From NCBI GenBank assembly GCA_026545765.1, contig CM048842.1, positions 45,145,431 through 45,209,430 of the forward strand: a DNA stretch of 64,000 bases, written 5' to 3'. The translations under genes and the position numbers were made by a program. Below, in pieces: positions 24,655 through 36,246 of this stretch. Every line of letters starts with the position of its first letter. Positions within the stretch are counted from its first letter, which is position 1. Below the pieces are notes generated by a model. That model had not been told where the DNA came from. It ran no database searches and was given only the letters and a program-made list of their open reading frames with translations. The stretch is from Plantago major (lineage: Eukaryota > Streptophyta > Magnoliopsida > Lamiales > Plantaginaceae).

Positions 24655-25230
24655 ATTAGTTTGAAATATTATATGTAACATTAATTATTTACGTAATTGT
24701 ACATAGGAAAAATACAATCAATATGAGTATATATAATTTAGCTCGGGAATTTTCTAAAAATACTGACCTGGCCACATATTGTCTGTTAACTTCTAAACTT
24801 GGCATTTTCTCCATATTGATCAGGAATCTGGATGGATATAAAGATTTATGCATGATGTCTTCTTGTTTACTTTCTTTTGCTATTATCGGGAGAATCTATC
24901 TAAAATTGTTGGAATTTTAGTGAAAAACAAAATAGCTTTCAATTCGTACGATGTATTAGTTAAATTGGGCCCAACACGTCGGAAACATGCATTATGTGTA
25001 AACGTGTATATCGTTGGTCAAATTGAACAAACAAAACGTTTTCACTACGATCTGGTCTGTTTTCAAACACCTTGCATTTAAATTTTATTTTCATTTCAAG
25101 TGATTAAAATTATTATCCCAGTAAAAGTTCGACACTAGGATCAACTTTCATTAGCTACGTAATTGTGTGTGTTTTTTGTTAGGATATTTGGCAAAATATA
25201 AATTCAAACTGTTGCTTAACTGTAATAGAA
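24655..25230. other. AT-rich intergenic DNA, nothing recognised
   Basis: Short unrelated ORFs only, with no transposon ends or RNA gene. Confidence 0.55.
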
Positions 25231-25234
25231 AACT

Positions 25235-25502
25235 TTAACTGGAGCTTAACTTTCTAACAACGGATTTTGCTTCATCATCCATCACCACAATTGCCTCTTT
25301 CTTCTCTCTAATCTCTGGAATCATTCCATACAACTTCATGGGTTTGTTAGGCATTGGTGATGCCTCTACATGTGATGGAATGCGCGATGAAGAAGGTGGC
25401 AAAAAACTTGAGTCAAATTTTTCCAACTTCATGATAGGATCATCTTCATCGCAAGACTTCGAAGAAAGATCCGTGATTTGGTTTAACGGTGTACAAATTT
25501 CT
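25235..25502 (-). pseudogene. Unrecognised short ORF upstream of the IRKI-like gene
   Basis: An open frame of about 89 codons with Asp/Glu-, Ser/Pro- and Lys-rich composition, including KLYGMIPEIREKKEAIVVMD. It is bounded by a stop upstream. No family recognised and no convincing splice partner seen. It may be a gene fragment carried by a transposon or a chance ORF. Confidence 0.25.
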
Positions 25503-25599
25503 GGATGTTAAGAGTCGGGCTGAAGGTGAAGGGACAAGAAAAATACCCACCGTCTACTATGTACAAATTTCAAACTCCAATCCAACACTTTTAATTCCT

Positions 25600-26227
25600 T
25601 CAAAATCGCTTAAATTCGTGTATTGAATTTCCGGGACCTTACATCTCGATCACAAACTTAATAAAAACTGATGAATTTGTATTAAAAGAAAATGACAACT
25701 AGGATGGAGCATGACACAATTCCCCAAAAACACAAAATTAAATTGACCCTGGAAAACGAGAAGACCTTGTCAATTTTATGTAGAGCAGTCCCACAGCAGT
25801 CAAAAACCCCCTATCGATATCCACCCATCCACCCGACACCACCAAATGCATATCACGCACCATTAAACAACACAATAAACCCATAAATCCAATCGAACAA
25901 TCACCAACCAGCGCGTCACTATAGACCCCGCTGCATTTACTGGTTTGCTGCTATGGGTAGCTGAGAACATTTATTATCCATTGCACTTTCTTCTCTACCC
26001 TCTGCAACTGCCCAAACTTTCTTCAAGATACCCATCAATACAAAAACTGGAAAATTTATACTCCACATTTAATTTCTCTCCAGATGTGAAGTGAAGAAGG
26101 AAAAAGGAGAGGACCAAAGGAGAGGAAAATTCATACATATCTATCCATCTTTTGTTTGTTTCGGTTTCTTTTATTTTCTTTCTTATGCGAGGCTGAAAGA
26201 AAACAGACAAGCTAGCTCTATAGTTAG
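25600..26227 (+). promoter_or_regulatory. Upstream and 5' leader region of the IRKI-like gene
   Basis: C- and A-rich sequence followed by a CT/GA-rich leader before the ATG at 26228. A typical plant 5' UTR composition is seen at 25980-26227. I cannot fix a TATA box or start site. Confidence 0.35.
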
Positions 26228-27798
26228 ATGACAATGAAATCAACAACCAAAATCTCTCTTTCTCCTCACAATCATCCACCCCACTTCACACCTGTAAGTT
26301 TGAAACTCTACGATCCGTTCAAAATTTGATTTTTTTCAATTTTTCTGATTTGGGAGTTTTGCAGATTGAAGAAGGAAATGAAGATGAGGCATTCTCGCAA
26401 GGGAGAAGCAGTTTCAGAGCAGCAACAGCAACGCCTCTAAGTGAATCAACTGATAGAGCAGATAGTGAGCGCACCTGCAAGCACCACCCGACTCCATTAC
26501 ACAATCCAGAGAAAAACAGGGCAAACAATTCTTCCAAGAAGAAAAACGAGAACGATGAATCGACAGGTGTTTCCTGCAACAAGTGTAGACCCAGTCACAA
26601 GGAGAAAATCTCGGTTACTCCTTTAGAAGGCAACGGGTTTCAATTTCATCATCGGAACTCGTTAACTAGTCCTAATGGGGTTTTCAAGTCCATTCTAGCT
26701 TCTCTGGCTCCCAAAAAAAGCCCCAAATCTGACGGTTCGTCGTCTGTTTCTCGAGAGGAGCATTGGAAGATTGTGGTAGCGGAGTTGTCGAATAAGCTGA
26801 TTCAGACCACTAGGAAGAGGGACGAAGCGGTTCTGGAAGCTTCCAAGTTGAAATACTCCATGGCTGAGCTTGAGAAGAAGCTCAACAAGTTGGAGATTTA
26901 TTGCCACAGTTTGAAATCTGGGCTTGAAGTTTGTACTAGTGGTCAGATTCAAAAGCAGCAGTACAAGTCGCCTTCAAGGTTGAAATTGAATTACAAAAGC
27001 ATTAAAGTGGGTGATGAGGAGAAAGTGATTGAGCAGTTCTTGGTTATGGTGTCAGATGCAAGGTCTTCTGTTCAGGTTTTAAGCCGAGCTTTGGCTCATC
27101 AGTTGAGGCAAATGGGTGGTAAAGTCTATGATCGGATCGCCTTGCTTCTCCAGCCTTATGATATCAAGATTTCTTCGTCAAGGAATCACCGAGGATTAGT
27201 CTTTTACTTGGAGGCATTGCTTAGCAAGGCGTTTTACGAGGACTTTGAGTCGATTGGGTTTGCGAAAAGTGCCCCGAGTGCTATCCTGAACCCGATAGAC
27301 CGGTGCGAGGCTAATTTCGCAATGTTTAGTCGGTTGCAGGGGTTGACGTGGGAGGATGTGTTGAATAAGGGTACTAAGCATTTTAGTGAGGATTTCAGCA
27401 GGTTTTGTGACAGGAAAATGAGTGAGATTGTTGCTTTACTGGGTTGGAACCGGGCTTGGTCTGAACCGTTATTGCAAGCGTTTTTCGGAGCTTCGAAGGC
27501 CGTGTGGTTCGTGCACCTTTTGGCTAACTCGGTGCATCCAGGTCTGCCTATTTTTCGATTGGATTCGGGTGTTGGATTCGACCCGATTTACATGGAGGAT
27601 ATGGGTGGAGATAAGGTTAAGAAGCTCGTCCCGGCTATTGTTCGGATCATGGTCACACCTGGGTTCTATGTCCATGACAATGTGGTCAAGTGCAAGGTGT
27701 TGTGCAGGTACTACAACAACCATAGTGGTAGCCATGTTAATGACTTCACTGATAAGGGCTTAACTCCATCTCCCAATTATAATTCAAGGGTCCCTTGA
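26228..27798 (+). CDS. IRK-interacting protein-like (DUF641/GIL1 family), two exons
   Basis: Exon 1 is 26228-26293 (22 codons, MTMKSTTKISLSPHNHP...), followed by a 71-nt GT-AG intron (26294-26364, CCT|gtaagt...ttttgcag|ATT). Exon 2 is 26365-27798 in the same frame, giving 499 residues. The N-terminal part is polar and Ser/Lys-rich. A coiled coil (about residues 151-200, with EEHWKIVVAELSNKLIQ and AELEKKLNKLE) leads the DUF641/GIL1 region. The C-terminal block WNRAWSEPLLQAFFGASKAV (about 373), HPGLPIFRLDSGVGFDP and TPGFYV...VVKCKVLCRY is characteristic of Arabidopsis IRK-INTERACTING PROTEIN and its relatives. These are plant-specific, probably cytoplasmic or plasma-membrane-associated proteins linked to the receptor kinase IRK and to light/gravity growth responses. 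Family-level assignment is firm; orthology is inferred. The only intact host gene in the window. Confidence 0.88.
26294..26364 (+). other. Intron of the IRKI-like gene
   Basis: 71 nt with gtaagt donor, a T-rich tract and ttttgcag acceptor. Its 3' part contains an in-frame ATG at 26326 that would give a false start if the intron were ignored. Confidence 0.8.
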
Positions 27799-27805
27799 AA
27801 TTACA

Positions 27806-28325
27806 AAATCCAAGTTGTCAAGGAAAGTTACACATGTGCCCTTCTGTTTTTTATTATGGTTATAGTGGAGTATGTTCAGTTTTATGATGGGAATTGTGGT
27901 TTACTGGAAAAGGTATCATTTGTCAACCATTTTAGCATTTGGAATGTTTGGTAATGAGATGGTAATCACTTTTGAAGTAATCTAAGAAAGTTAATTGTCT
28001 TTATGTGCATTGGTTTGTTCACTCATGAGTTGGTCAAGATATCCAAGTCCCAAGTCAAGTTACATATGTTTCTGTTTTCATTATGGTTATATTAATAATT
28101 ATAGTGCTATGTGCACTTTTAGCACAATGTGATTTATTTGAAGTGTTATCATTTGTTAAATATTTTGGCATTAGGAATGTTTGAGAATTGAGACTGAGAT
28201 ACCTAAGTGGAATGAGTTACCCGACAAGCATTAGCTAATCACTTTTGTAGGAACTAAGAACGTTTTTGGACTAACAATACTTGTCTTTATGTGCATTGGG
28301 TTGTTCTTTCATTCATCAGTTAGTC
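27806..28325 (+). repeat. Tandem duplication of the gene's 3' flank (two units)
   Basis: Unit 1 (about 27806-28040) and unit 2 (about 28045-28325) share the order CAAGT...GTTACA, TTCTGTTTT...ATTATGGTTATA, GGTATCATTTGT/GTTATCATTTGT, GGAATGTTTG, AATCACTTTTG, and TGTCTTTATGTGCATTGG. A short third echo (GGTTTATTCATCTGTTGGTC) follows near 28380. The duplication covers the probable 3' UTR or polyadenylation region. Confidence 0.75.
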
Positions 28326-28368
28326 AATGAAGGTTTTGTTTTATTTTGTTTTGTTTTGTTTTGTTTAT
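28326..28368. repeat. TTTTG microsatellite
   Basis: Run of about seven TTTTG units, one imperfect, at the end of the duplicated 3' flank. Confidence 0.75.
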
Positions 28369-28539
28369 ATGAGTTTATTGGTTTATTCATCTGTTGGTCA
28401 ATGTTTTTGGAGTTTTATACTAGTAGTGGTATCATTTTACCTTTCAAGAGATTGAGCTGTGTCTTTTCGGAAATGTGGACAAAGTTTTGCCCAAGGAATC
28501 TCATTATTATAATACTCAATATATGAGTTGTGTGAGATT

Positions 28540-30001
28540 TGGACGTTACACTTTATGGCATATGGTCATTTCTTATCTGTGCCAATGCGTGAATCATGAT
28601 CACTCTCGACTTGTCCTTTTGGGTTTCATATCTGGCATGATTCTTTTTTAGTAGGGCCTTATTGCATCCTGATAATATTCAACGATGAGCACTACAGGGA
28701 CCATTGATGTACATATTTTGAGGGATGGTTTTAGCAGTAACCTTTACCAGATCATGCATCATAAACTTTGAAATGGTTGTGCCAAAATATTCGAATCCTG
28801 CTAATGTGACCTCTTGCTCAATGTGCCATTTGATCGATGAGCTTCGTTTGTGAGTGTGTGAAACGTTTCCTACCCAACCCAATCAATTGATAAGGACTAA
28901 AATTTATAAGCTCTACTTGCATGTGGCAAGTGAACTAGTTTAGAAACACCTTGATATGAAACTAGAATCCAAAAAGGTAGATTATAGTAGAGTTACATTT
29001 TTTTGTGTGTTTGATTTTGGGTGTGAGCGAAGTTTTTCTCAACTATTCTCTCATACTCTTCATCTGTTTGACTTTTTAATTTATAGTAACTATCTTAGAT
29101 CAATCAAAGAACTTTAAAAGTTCAAATCAATTAAACAACTTTAAAAATACCATATTATTCGCAGTAGTTGTAGGACTCCTAAATTTTTCTCCTCAAAGTA
29201 CATGGTAATTCATCTCATATATCATATACATCCTCCTTATATGTTTTACAAAATTGTAGGGCTTATATTTTATGTATAAAACTACAAAAGTGGTTTATGG
29301 GCCTACATATTTTACTATTCAAAAAATTATACACTCCCTATCCTTGACAATTTTTTTAAGGAGTCATCAAGTATAAGATTAAACTTTTGTGACCATAGCA
29401 TTTTAGGATTTCTAAGGTTTTGACGTTTTATCGACTTTGCTTGTTTTAACTAAAATTCGAATATATGGAATATTTTAAAAGTCCTATAACTAGTGCTCTT
29501 ATCACTTACTATTTTATACACGTTAGAGCAATATTACACAATCTACATAACTAACCCTAAAAAACAAATAAATACAAAATTATATCCCAAACACTTTGGG
29601 TTGGTTTGAAATTAATATGAGAAATATGATTGATCAATCCAATGCAATCCGGAGAAAATGATTTTATATTTATCCAAATTTACTTGTTTTAATATTTCGA
29701 ATCCAAACATAAATATTAAATACTTTATGTTGAATTTATGAAAAGATAGTAGAAAACAGTATGAATAATTGTTATTTATCGATTTTTATTGGCCCAGGAG
29801 TATTTTTAGGGCGATGCCTCTAAAACTTGGTCCCAACCCTATGTCCACCTGCTTTCCTATGATGATAAGTAAAAGTGAGAGGCAGTCTCCTCTACATACT
29901 CTCAGCCGTATTCATTCACCGTCAATTATATGTTATTATCTCCAACATTATCAAAAGAAGGGTCTTAAAGTATTATAATCTGACAAGAAGAGTAAATCAT
30001 A
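28540..30001. other. AT-rich intergenic DNA, nothing recognised
   Basis: Only short ORFs. A 67-codon minus frame at 28679-28882 has no recognisable family. No transposon ends fixed. Confidence 0.5.
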
Positions 30002-30003
30002 AA

Positions 30004-30168
30004 CTCTATCCGTCTCAAAATAATTGTCACATTTGATTTAGGGAATCAAGATTAATGTATAAAGTAAAAAGTAGTGGAGATAAAGTAGATTGATACTACG
30101 TGGTCAAACTGAGTGGTGTACAACTTACCGAAAATGAAAATGTGACATTTATTTTGGGAAAGATGAAG
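30004..30168. mobile_element. Stowaway-like MITE (~165 bp)
   Basis: The left end CTCTATCCGTCTCAAAATAA with TTGTCACATTT, and the right end AAATGTGACATTTATTTTGG with GAAAGATGAAGTA, form inverted repeats of about 30 bp. They match the CTCCCTCCGTCCCAAAATAA-type Stowaway terminus. The left TA flank is blurred by mutation. Confidence 0.65.
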
Positions 30169-30597
30169 TACTATTGGAAAGAAAAAGAAATTAGAAGGAC
30201 TAATTTAGTAAAACGAAAAGGACTTGATTGCAATGAAGAGGAAAGGTTTGATACTCAATGTGTGAAGAGAAGAAAGATGCGGGAACAAGAGAAAGAAGAA
30301 GAAAGAAAGGAGCCAATAGCATTGCGACACGACAGACGAATTGGGCGGACGAATTAGGCGTTACAACACTAAATCGCAAGAAGCCGTTTGGAAAAATTGT
30401 GACACACCGGATCACTTGTCATCTTCCTCACTTGTACCTGCTCTGTACAAATCACTCCTCCGCCTTTCGATCACATTCAACATGAAGATCGAATGCTTTT
30501 AGTGTAATAGCTTAGGGCAATCCTAGTGATGATATCTTCGACCAATTAGGTTGCATAAAATTTTCTTTCTCTCCAAGAAATATTCCCAATTTGTGGC

Positions 30598-30604
30598 TAT
30601 AAAT
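30598..30604 (+). promoter_or_regulatory. TATA box of an orphan promoter
   Basis: CTATAAAT, followed about 30 bases later by a CT-rich leader (CTTCACTCACTTTTCTCTTC) and an ATG 79 bases downstream. Spacing is that of a real plant core promoter. Confidence 0.5.
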
Positions 30605-30676
30605 GTAAACCCTAATCTGGATAGTTCGTAACACTTCACTCACTTTTCTCTTCAATACATCAAGCTTTCTTTTAAC

Positions 30677-30769
30677 ATGGCACCTGAGCTAAGTCTTGAT
30701 CTTTGCTCTTCTTCTTCTGCTATCTATCTATATGATACATTAAGCAAAAAAGGTTTGGAGTCATTCTAG
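30677..30769 (+). pseudogene. Possible first-exon remnant with EAR-like LSLDL motif
   Basis: A 30-codon ORF beginning MAPELSLDLCSSSSAIYLYD and ending at TAG. LSLDL fits the LxLxL EAR repression motif often found at the N-terminus of plant transcriptional regulators. It sits correctly behind a TATA box and a pyrimidine-rich leader. No continuation exon was found downstream, where the DNA is AT-rich. A truncated gene start is likely; a real micro-ORF is possible. Confidence 0.35.
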
Positions 30770-32179
30770 GCTATCCACCTCATTTGATTACTTGGCAAAT
30801 CCCTATTTTGTGATTGGTCAATTCATTTGCTTGGTTGTCGAATTCTTTTATTTTGATTGGTCCAAATTATTCCATATTGATGATAGCATGATGAATTGGA
30901 TAAAAATCTTAATTAATAAATGCAATATAATTAAATCGGACCTAAAAGAATAATTTTGATGTTCAAATTTCATACAAGTTTTGTTATCATTAACAAACAT
31001 TCTTTGAAGCTATTAGATACTTATAGAGTTCAATTAGCATTTTCCTAAAAAAAGAATTCTCAAAATATTATTATTAATTACTCATATGAAGAAACCTGAG
31101 GATGGCTGATGTTTTCAAGTATAAATATAATGTTTTAAATAATACTAATAATGTTTTATAAATAAGCCTTCAATTCACCGATATTTTTAATAAAAACTTC
31201 TAATATTTCTGATTGTAACTATAACTGTAATTAAACATAAAAAAATTCAATTCACCAATATTTTAATAAAACTTTTAATATTTCTAACATGAATATTTGT
31301 GGGTCCTTTCAATTACTATATACTTAAATTTAACTACTTTATAAATGAATCTTATTTTCAAATTCTATAATTTTCAAAAATATTAGTGTAGTTGATAATT
31401 TAAGTCACTATATTTATAATCACACTATTGAGTAGATAAATTTGGTTTGTTATTGTGCATGGTAATCTAGGAAATATTTTAGTAAATGCGGATTTCAACC
31501 CAAGAGAATTTAACTCTTGGGGTTGGACACATAAATCTATGAAAATAATAAATAAATTATTATTGAAAATAAATAAGTAAAGTAATAAGATTGTAGACAC
31601 AACCTATGAGATGATATCCATCTATACGATTAATGTTTTTACAAAAAATAACCATCTATACCTTTAGAGAAATTGCTACAACGCTCTATAACATCATGAT
31701 CAGCAGTAATTAACTATGATTTTTCATATCGTTAGTTTTTGCTTTCATTGAGGTGATGAGAGGTTTTAAGAGTGAACTATATAAATAAATAGAATAAATC
31801 ATAAAATGTAATGTTAAATAAGTAAAAGTATCAGAAATACTTCATATAACAACTTTTTTGGTGATTTAGTAGTGATTTTTAGCTAAAATTAATTTAAGAA
31901 GACCAATATTAAAAAGTTATTTTTCAGAGAGTAGGGATATAACATTTGCCGCACCTACACTTTCTCATTCCAATATAATATAGTCCCTTAATTAATGTTA
32001 TTCCTAGCTACTTCCAAAACAAATAACATATTTGAGTTTTATAAAAGTTTAAGGTCGATTTTAACCATAAATTACTTATTTATTATGTTGGAAAAAGTTA
32101 ACTAAAATTATATGTTTCTGAAATTTATTTAGTGCACTTTCACAATATAATTTATATTAAATATTTTACGATAGGATAT
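30770..32179. other. AT-rich intergenic DNA, nothing recognised
   Basis: Dense A/T runs and stops in all frames. No continuation of the ORF at 30677 could be found. Confidence 0.55.
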
Positions 32180-32345
32180 AAGAGCAATTCTGATCAAAAT
32201 CGACTTTAAAAAAAATCTCATGCTTAAATGTTGGCAATTTATGGTCAAAGTCGAACAAAATAATTTCTCATGCTTAATTATTGGCAATTTATGATCAAAA
32301 TCGACTACATCAGGCATTTGTAGCAATTTTTCTAAAATGTACCTC
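32180..32345. repeat. ~50-bp tandem repeat, about three units
   Basis: GCAATT...TGATCAAAATCGAC recurs at 32184, 32234 and 32284, each followed by CTCATGCTTAA. A partial unit ends near 32345. The period is 50 bp with a few mismatches. Confidence 0.75.
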
Positions 32346-33150
32346 ATGCTTAAATAAATGTTAAATAGCCAAATATATCAAGTCAAATTTTTATAAAAGT
32401 CATGTTTTCCTGAATTGAAGAAAATATTAGCTCTCCACCCGGTGTATGGCATAACCATCGAATTTGCACTTATATCATATGGTCTTTCATACTAATATAC
32501 CTCCTCCACCACGATTTCAACTTCAGTGTTGACTTTTTGGGTCAACATTTGTCAATTTTAATAAACCTCAAATTACTCTCAAACTATAAAGGTAAATGAG
32601 TTAATCATATAATGAACATTTAATTAAGAAGTACTAAGATTTTATAATAGGCGAGTACCTACTGACCTCGATGGATTGGATTAGAATCATTTGGATCGGA
32701 CTTTCAAAACTCCTTCCAGATTCACTTGGGCACGATTTGGGCTTGGGCACAACTACGTAATATGGTCGGACCTTCAAAAGTCTTCTCAGACCCATTATGC
32801 GATATTTCATGAAGTACGTGCATTTGAGGAGGCACTCATGACAGATAGGAACCGTTGCTCGATAGGAGTTTAAGGGATGCCATGAATTGTCCACGGGAGC
32901 CTTTATGTGGGTTGGACCGCCTTCGACTTAGCATTTAGACATATATTGTTTGTCGTTCCAGGGGGTTGTAGATGTCGCATGTTCTTTCAGGATTTGTGAC
33001 AAATGTGATATGTTTAAGCTTACAATTTACATGCGACTGCATGTATTGTAATTTATATTTCTTTTATATTTATTTTATATTCAATCTGTTTCTTCTTTCT
33101 AATGTCATATTAAAATCATTTCTATATTGTTCGTCATATATCGAGACTCA
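32346..33150. other. Intergenic DNA, possible decayed transposon
   Basis: The section 32640-32960 is less AT-rich and contains a repeated pair (GGTCGGACTTTCAAAA-like and GGTCGGACCTTCAAAAG), but no domain or termini are recognisable. Confidence 0.35.
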
Positions 33151-33153
33151 AGA

Positions 33154-33540
33154 GATGCAAGAATTTGCTGTGGATATTTTAAGTCAGTGACGGGATGTTG
33201 GGGAATAAAACTTATTAAATGATGACGGTATTAATATCAAGATTCTCGATAATACACTTACTTGGGAAATAAGTAATCCTATTCCAACCATTATGATAGC
33301 ACATATATTTAGTTATTGGAGCATTCAATTGATCCATCACTTGACTCAAAATATTTCTCATATCGATTTTTCTCTTGCATCGACTAATGATGTAGTTGAT
33401 GAGATTAATAATCAATTTGTTATGCCGAAGATGTCCGATGAATTTGTCCTGTACTTGAGTAGGGATATCATTACAAAGATGGATGGTGTTGAAAATAGGC
33501 CATCCAAAGTGGTCCGAGATCACAAGGCATGTCGAGAGTC
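33154..33540 (+). pseudogene. Helitron helicase remnant
   Basis: Decayed frames read MQEFAVDILSQ, then TNDVVDEINNQFV followed by DEFVLYLSRDII. In order, these match the FAxxILxxGDG...LAPTNxxVDEINxxxLxxxPGxxxxYLSSDSI stretch of plant Helitron Pif1-like helicases. The frame shifts and stops between the pieces. The match is shorter and weaker than the minus-strand fragment at 5663. Confidence 0.55.
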
Positions 33541-33556
33541 TTGGCTTAAGAGCTGA

Positions 33557-34309
33557 AGATAGGCCATATATAATATGTCGAGTATTCCAGATTAAATCTA
33601 TGAGTTAATTGGGGACCTAAAAGATAGACATATGTTCGAGTAAGTTTTATGCATTTGTCTATTGTACATTTCATTTTATTATATTATATGCTCCCACATA
33701 ATTTTGCAACATAATTTATAATAAGTTAATTGATCATGTGTGCCTAATTATATTATCGACGCACAATATTTTCATCCCCAAGATGTTGTTGCACCCAATG
33801 ACATAGTAGATGAGAACAATCAATATGATATGTTACAAATGCACGATAATTGTGTTAAGTGCTTAAATACGAATAACATAAATATGATAGATGATACTAC
33901 TACTGGATTGGAATAGGCCTTTAAATGGGTTAGGGTCCATCCAGATTCGAAACATTTTAAAACACACGAGTTGGAACCCGTAAATATCAAGCGGGTCCTC
34001 GACTGTACCCATCCGATAATTGTTAATTATCAACGGGTGCGTGTTTAGAAAATGAACACGTTCAACACGAATAAAAATAAAATGCAAAAGTATAAATCAC
34101 AATTAATCCGGTGGATAATCACATCCTATGGTGCAATTTATTTTGGGAGAGTCACTAACATCATTTGTATTACATCTTTCGGTGATTTTATTTGTGCCTC
34201 CAAGAAAGTATTTTTATTTTATAAATATAGATTTTCACATGTCGAGTGATTTTTTAGGGGTGGGGGTGGTTTAACCGTTCGCATTTATCGTAAAAAAAAT
34301 TATTTTTTG
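33557..34309. other. Intergenic DNA left of element B
   Basis: AT-rich, with an imperfect echo of the Helitron-like APNDIVDEN reading near 33790. Nothing else recognised. Ends in the TTTTG target repeat at 34305-34309. Confidence 0.45.
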
Positions 34310-35892
34310 TGTTGGTCCAGATAACGGCAAAGTAAAAGACTAGAGGGGGGGGGGGGTGAATAGTCTTTTAAAACTTTTGTCGATAAAAACTATTTCTCAG
34401 ATATACGTGTAGATGTCGATACTTAGATCGAGCCTTGGAAGACTTAAGATAGATAAGTGCGAAGCTTGTTAAAGTGTGTGTGTGTGTGTGTTGGTGAAAA
34501 GTAAGTAAATAACACGCAAGTATAGTGGTATCTGGAGGTGGCGTAATCCTCCAACTAATCCACTTGGTCTTCCAAAGACCTAGAATTCACTAGAATAGAT
34601 AATTGAGGTCACCTTACAAAATCCTATTCTAAGATTCCTTAAACAAATGGTTCCCGACCAAATGTTCCCCTGAGTTGTTCCCGGCTTTCCTGACCAAGTA
34701 CTCCTATACTCGAAACCTTTTGAGCTATTCCTAGCTTCCCAAGCTAAGTACTTCTGTGCTCAATAACCTTGAGTTATTCCTTAGTTTCTCAAACTAAGTA
34801 CTTCACATACTCCACGGTGATGGTGTTAGTTTTGGTTTGAGTTGTCGGATGAGCTTCTTTAATAACTTTTGATTAATCGGATAGCTCGTGAATCAAGTAT
34901 ACTTAATACACTTTTCAATGTATGGTATCTTATTCTTTTTACTGACCCAAGTCTTAGATAAATGTTCAAGAGAATGAATCTCAGATACTTGATCTTTCGA
35001 TTCAACTCTTTCACAGATAGTAGTGCTTGTTTAGGATCAGGACACTTAGAACTTTAGTGCTACTTAAGATCAAGAGCTTTGGTCGCATGAAAGCTTTGAG
35101 GATAAGTAGTTTGCTTGAGAGAATATCTTTATTCGGTGTTTATGGAGTTCAAAGTGTCTTCTCAAGTAGTCTAAGTATTGATATTTATAGATGAATTTGA
35201 ATGCCGTTGAATAGTATCCGTTAGTCTCAAATTCAAACTATTGATATCTGTGTAATCTTGATTGAGGATTGTCTTCTTTTCGGAAGTACCGTTGCTTTTA
35301 TTGAGGACATCTCTGTCCGTGCATTAAATGCATTGTCTTGTACTTTTTGTCTGTAGTGCTAGCAACTATACTCGATGTCGAGACTAGTATTATCGATTCT
35401 TTGCGTCCTTATCTTTAATCTTGGATACCACTTTATTGAAACAACTTTGTTGCAATATATTTCTTTTGAAATGGTTAAGGCTCAGCTATCGAGAGTAGAT
35501 ATCTGTGGGCACTTTCACGGTTTTGAGAAAACCTTCTAGTTCTCGATATCTCTTGTGACGACTTGCTTAAAACTATTCGTGTCTTCAAGATGTCGACCAA
35601 GGTATCTGTAAAACTATTCGATAATCTTGTGCGGTTTCTTCAAATCTTCAATGTCTTTGAACTTGTTCGCTTGGATGTCTTCTTCTTGGTCTTCTCTTCA
35701 TAAAATAAAATTACATTTGAGACCTAACATCCTATACAAGATTAGCTAGACTATCATACTTAGTGGGTTTCTCTTTTATAATGTTCAAGTGAACGAGTAC
35801 TAATCACCTTTACGAGACTAAGATAAGTCATCATGTTCTTGATCAAAGCTAAGCAGATATTTCTAACAAAATATCTAACAAATTTCCTAACA
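34310..35892 (-). repeat. Element B 3' LTR
   Basis: 1,583 bp. Carries an oligo-G run (about 34345-34356) and a GT run (about 34475-34490). Ends with three CTAACA hexamers (35863, 35875, 35887). Many CAG/CTG sites differ from the 5' LTR of the same element. Confidence 0.9.
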
Positions 35893-35910
35893 AATTTCCC
35901 CTTTTGATCG
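35893..35910 (-). other. Polypurine tract of element B
   Basis: The minus strand reads ATCAAAAGGGGAAATT next to the 3' LTR. Confidence 0.8.
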
Positions 35911-36246
35911 ATCGATGATGACTATCGACATATTACAATCTGGATGAGTGAGCAGTCAACACTTAATCATTTCTTAAGATTTTTCAAATCATTCGATTAA
36001 GTGCAGAAAGTAGACATCAACCAAATTACAAGGTGTGATCTTTGCTGACAAGTTATCTTTTATAGAATACTATCTGAGAGTAAGTTCTTCAGATAAGTTA
36101 CAAAGAAAGATTACAGATAACTTTAGTACATAAAACAAGTTTAGCTCGATCGGCAAAATCTGACAAAAATACATAATAAATTAGGACAACGAGTAACCAA
36201 GCTCCAAGTAAACATCCTAATAGACTAGTCTTCAAGACTTCAATTT

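Noticed and set aside
24655-25081. Overlapping plus-strand ORFs upstream of the IRKI-like gene
   Set aside because: Different frames over the same bases, no family recognised, no splice logic.
26319-26952. Minus-strand ORFs opposite the IRKI-like gene
   Set aside because: They are shadows of the plus-strand coding exon, whose protein is clearly conserved.
28679-28882. 67-codon minus-strand ORF as a gene
   Set aside because: No recognisable domain, no promoter or splice context, and length is within chance expectation.
29769-30485. Short ORFs around the MITE at 30.0-30.5 kb
   Set aside because: Composition is driven by the MITE and purine-rich DNA; no domain or consistent frame.
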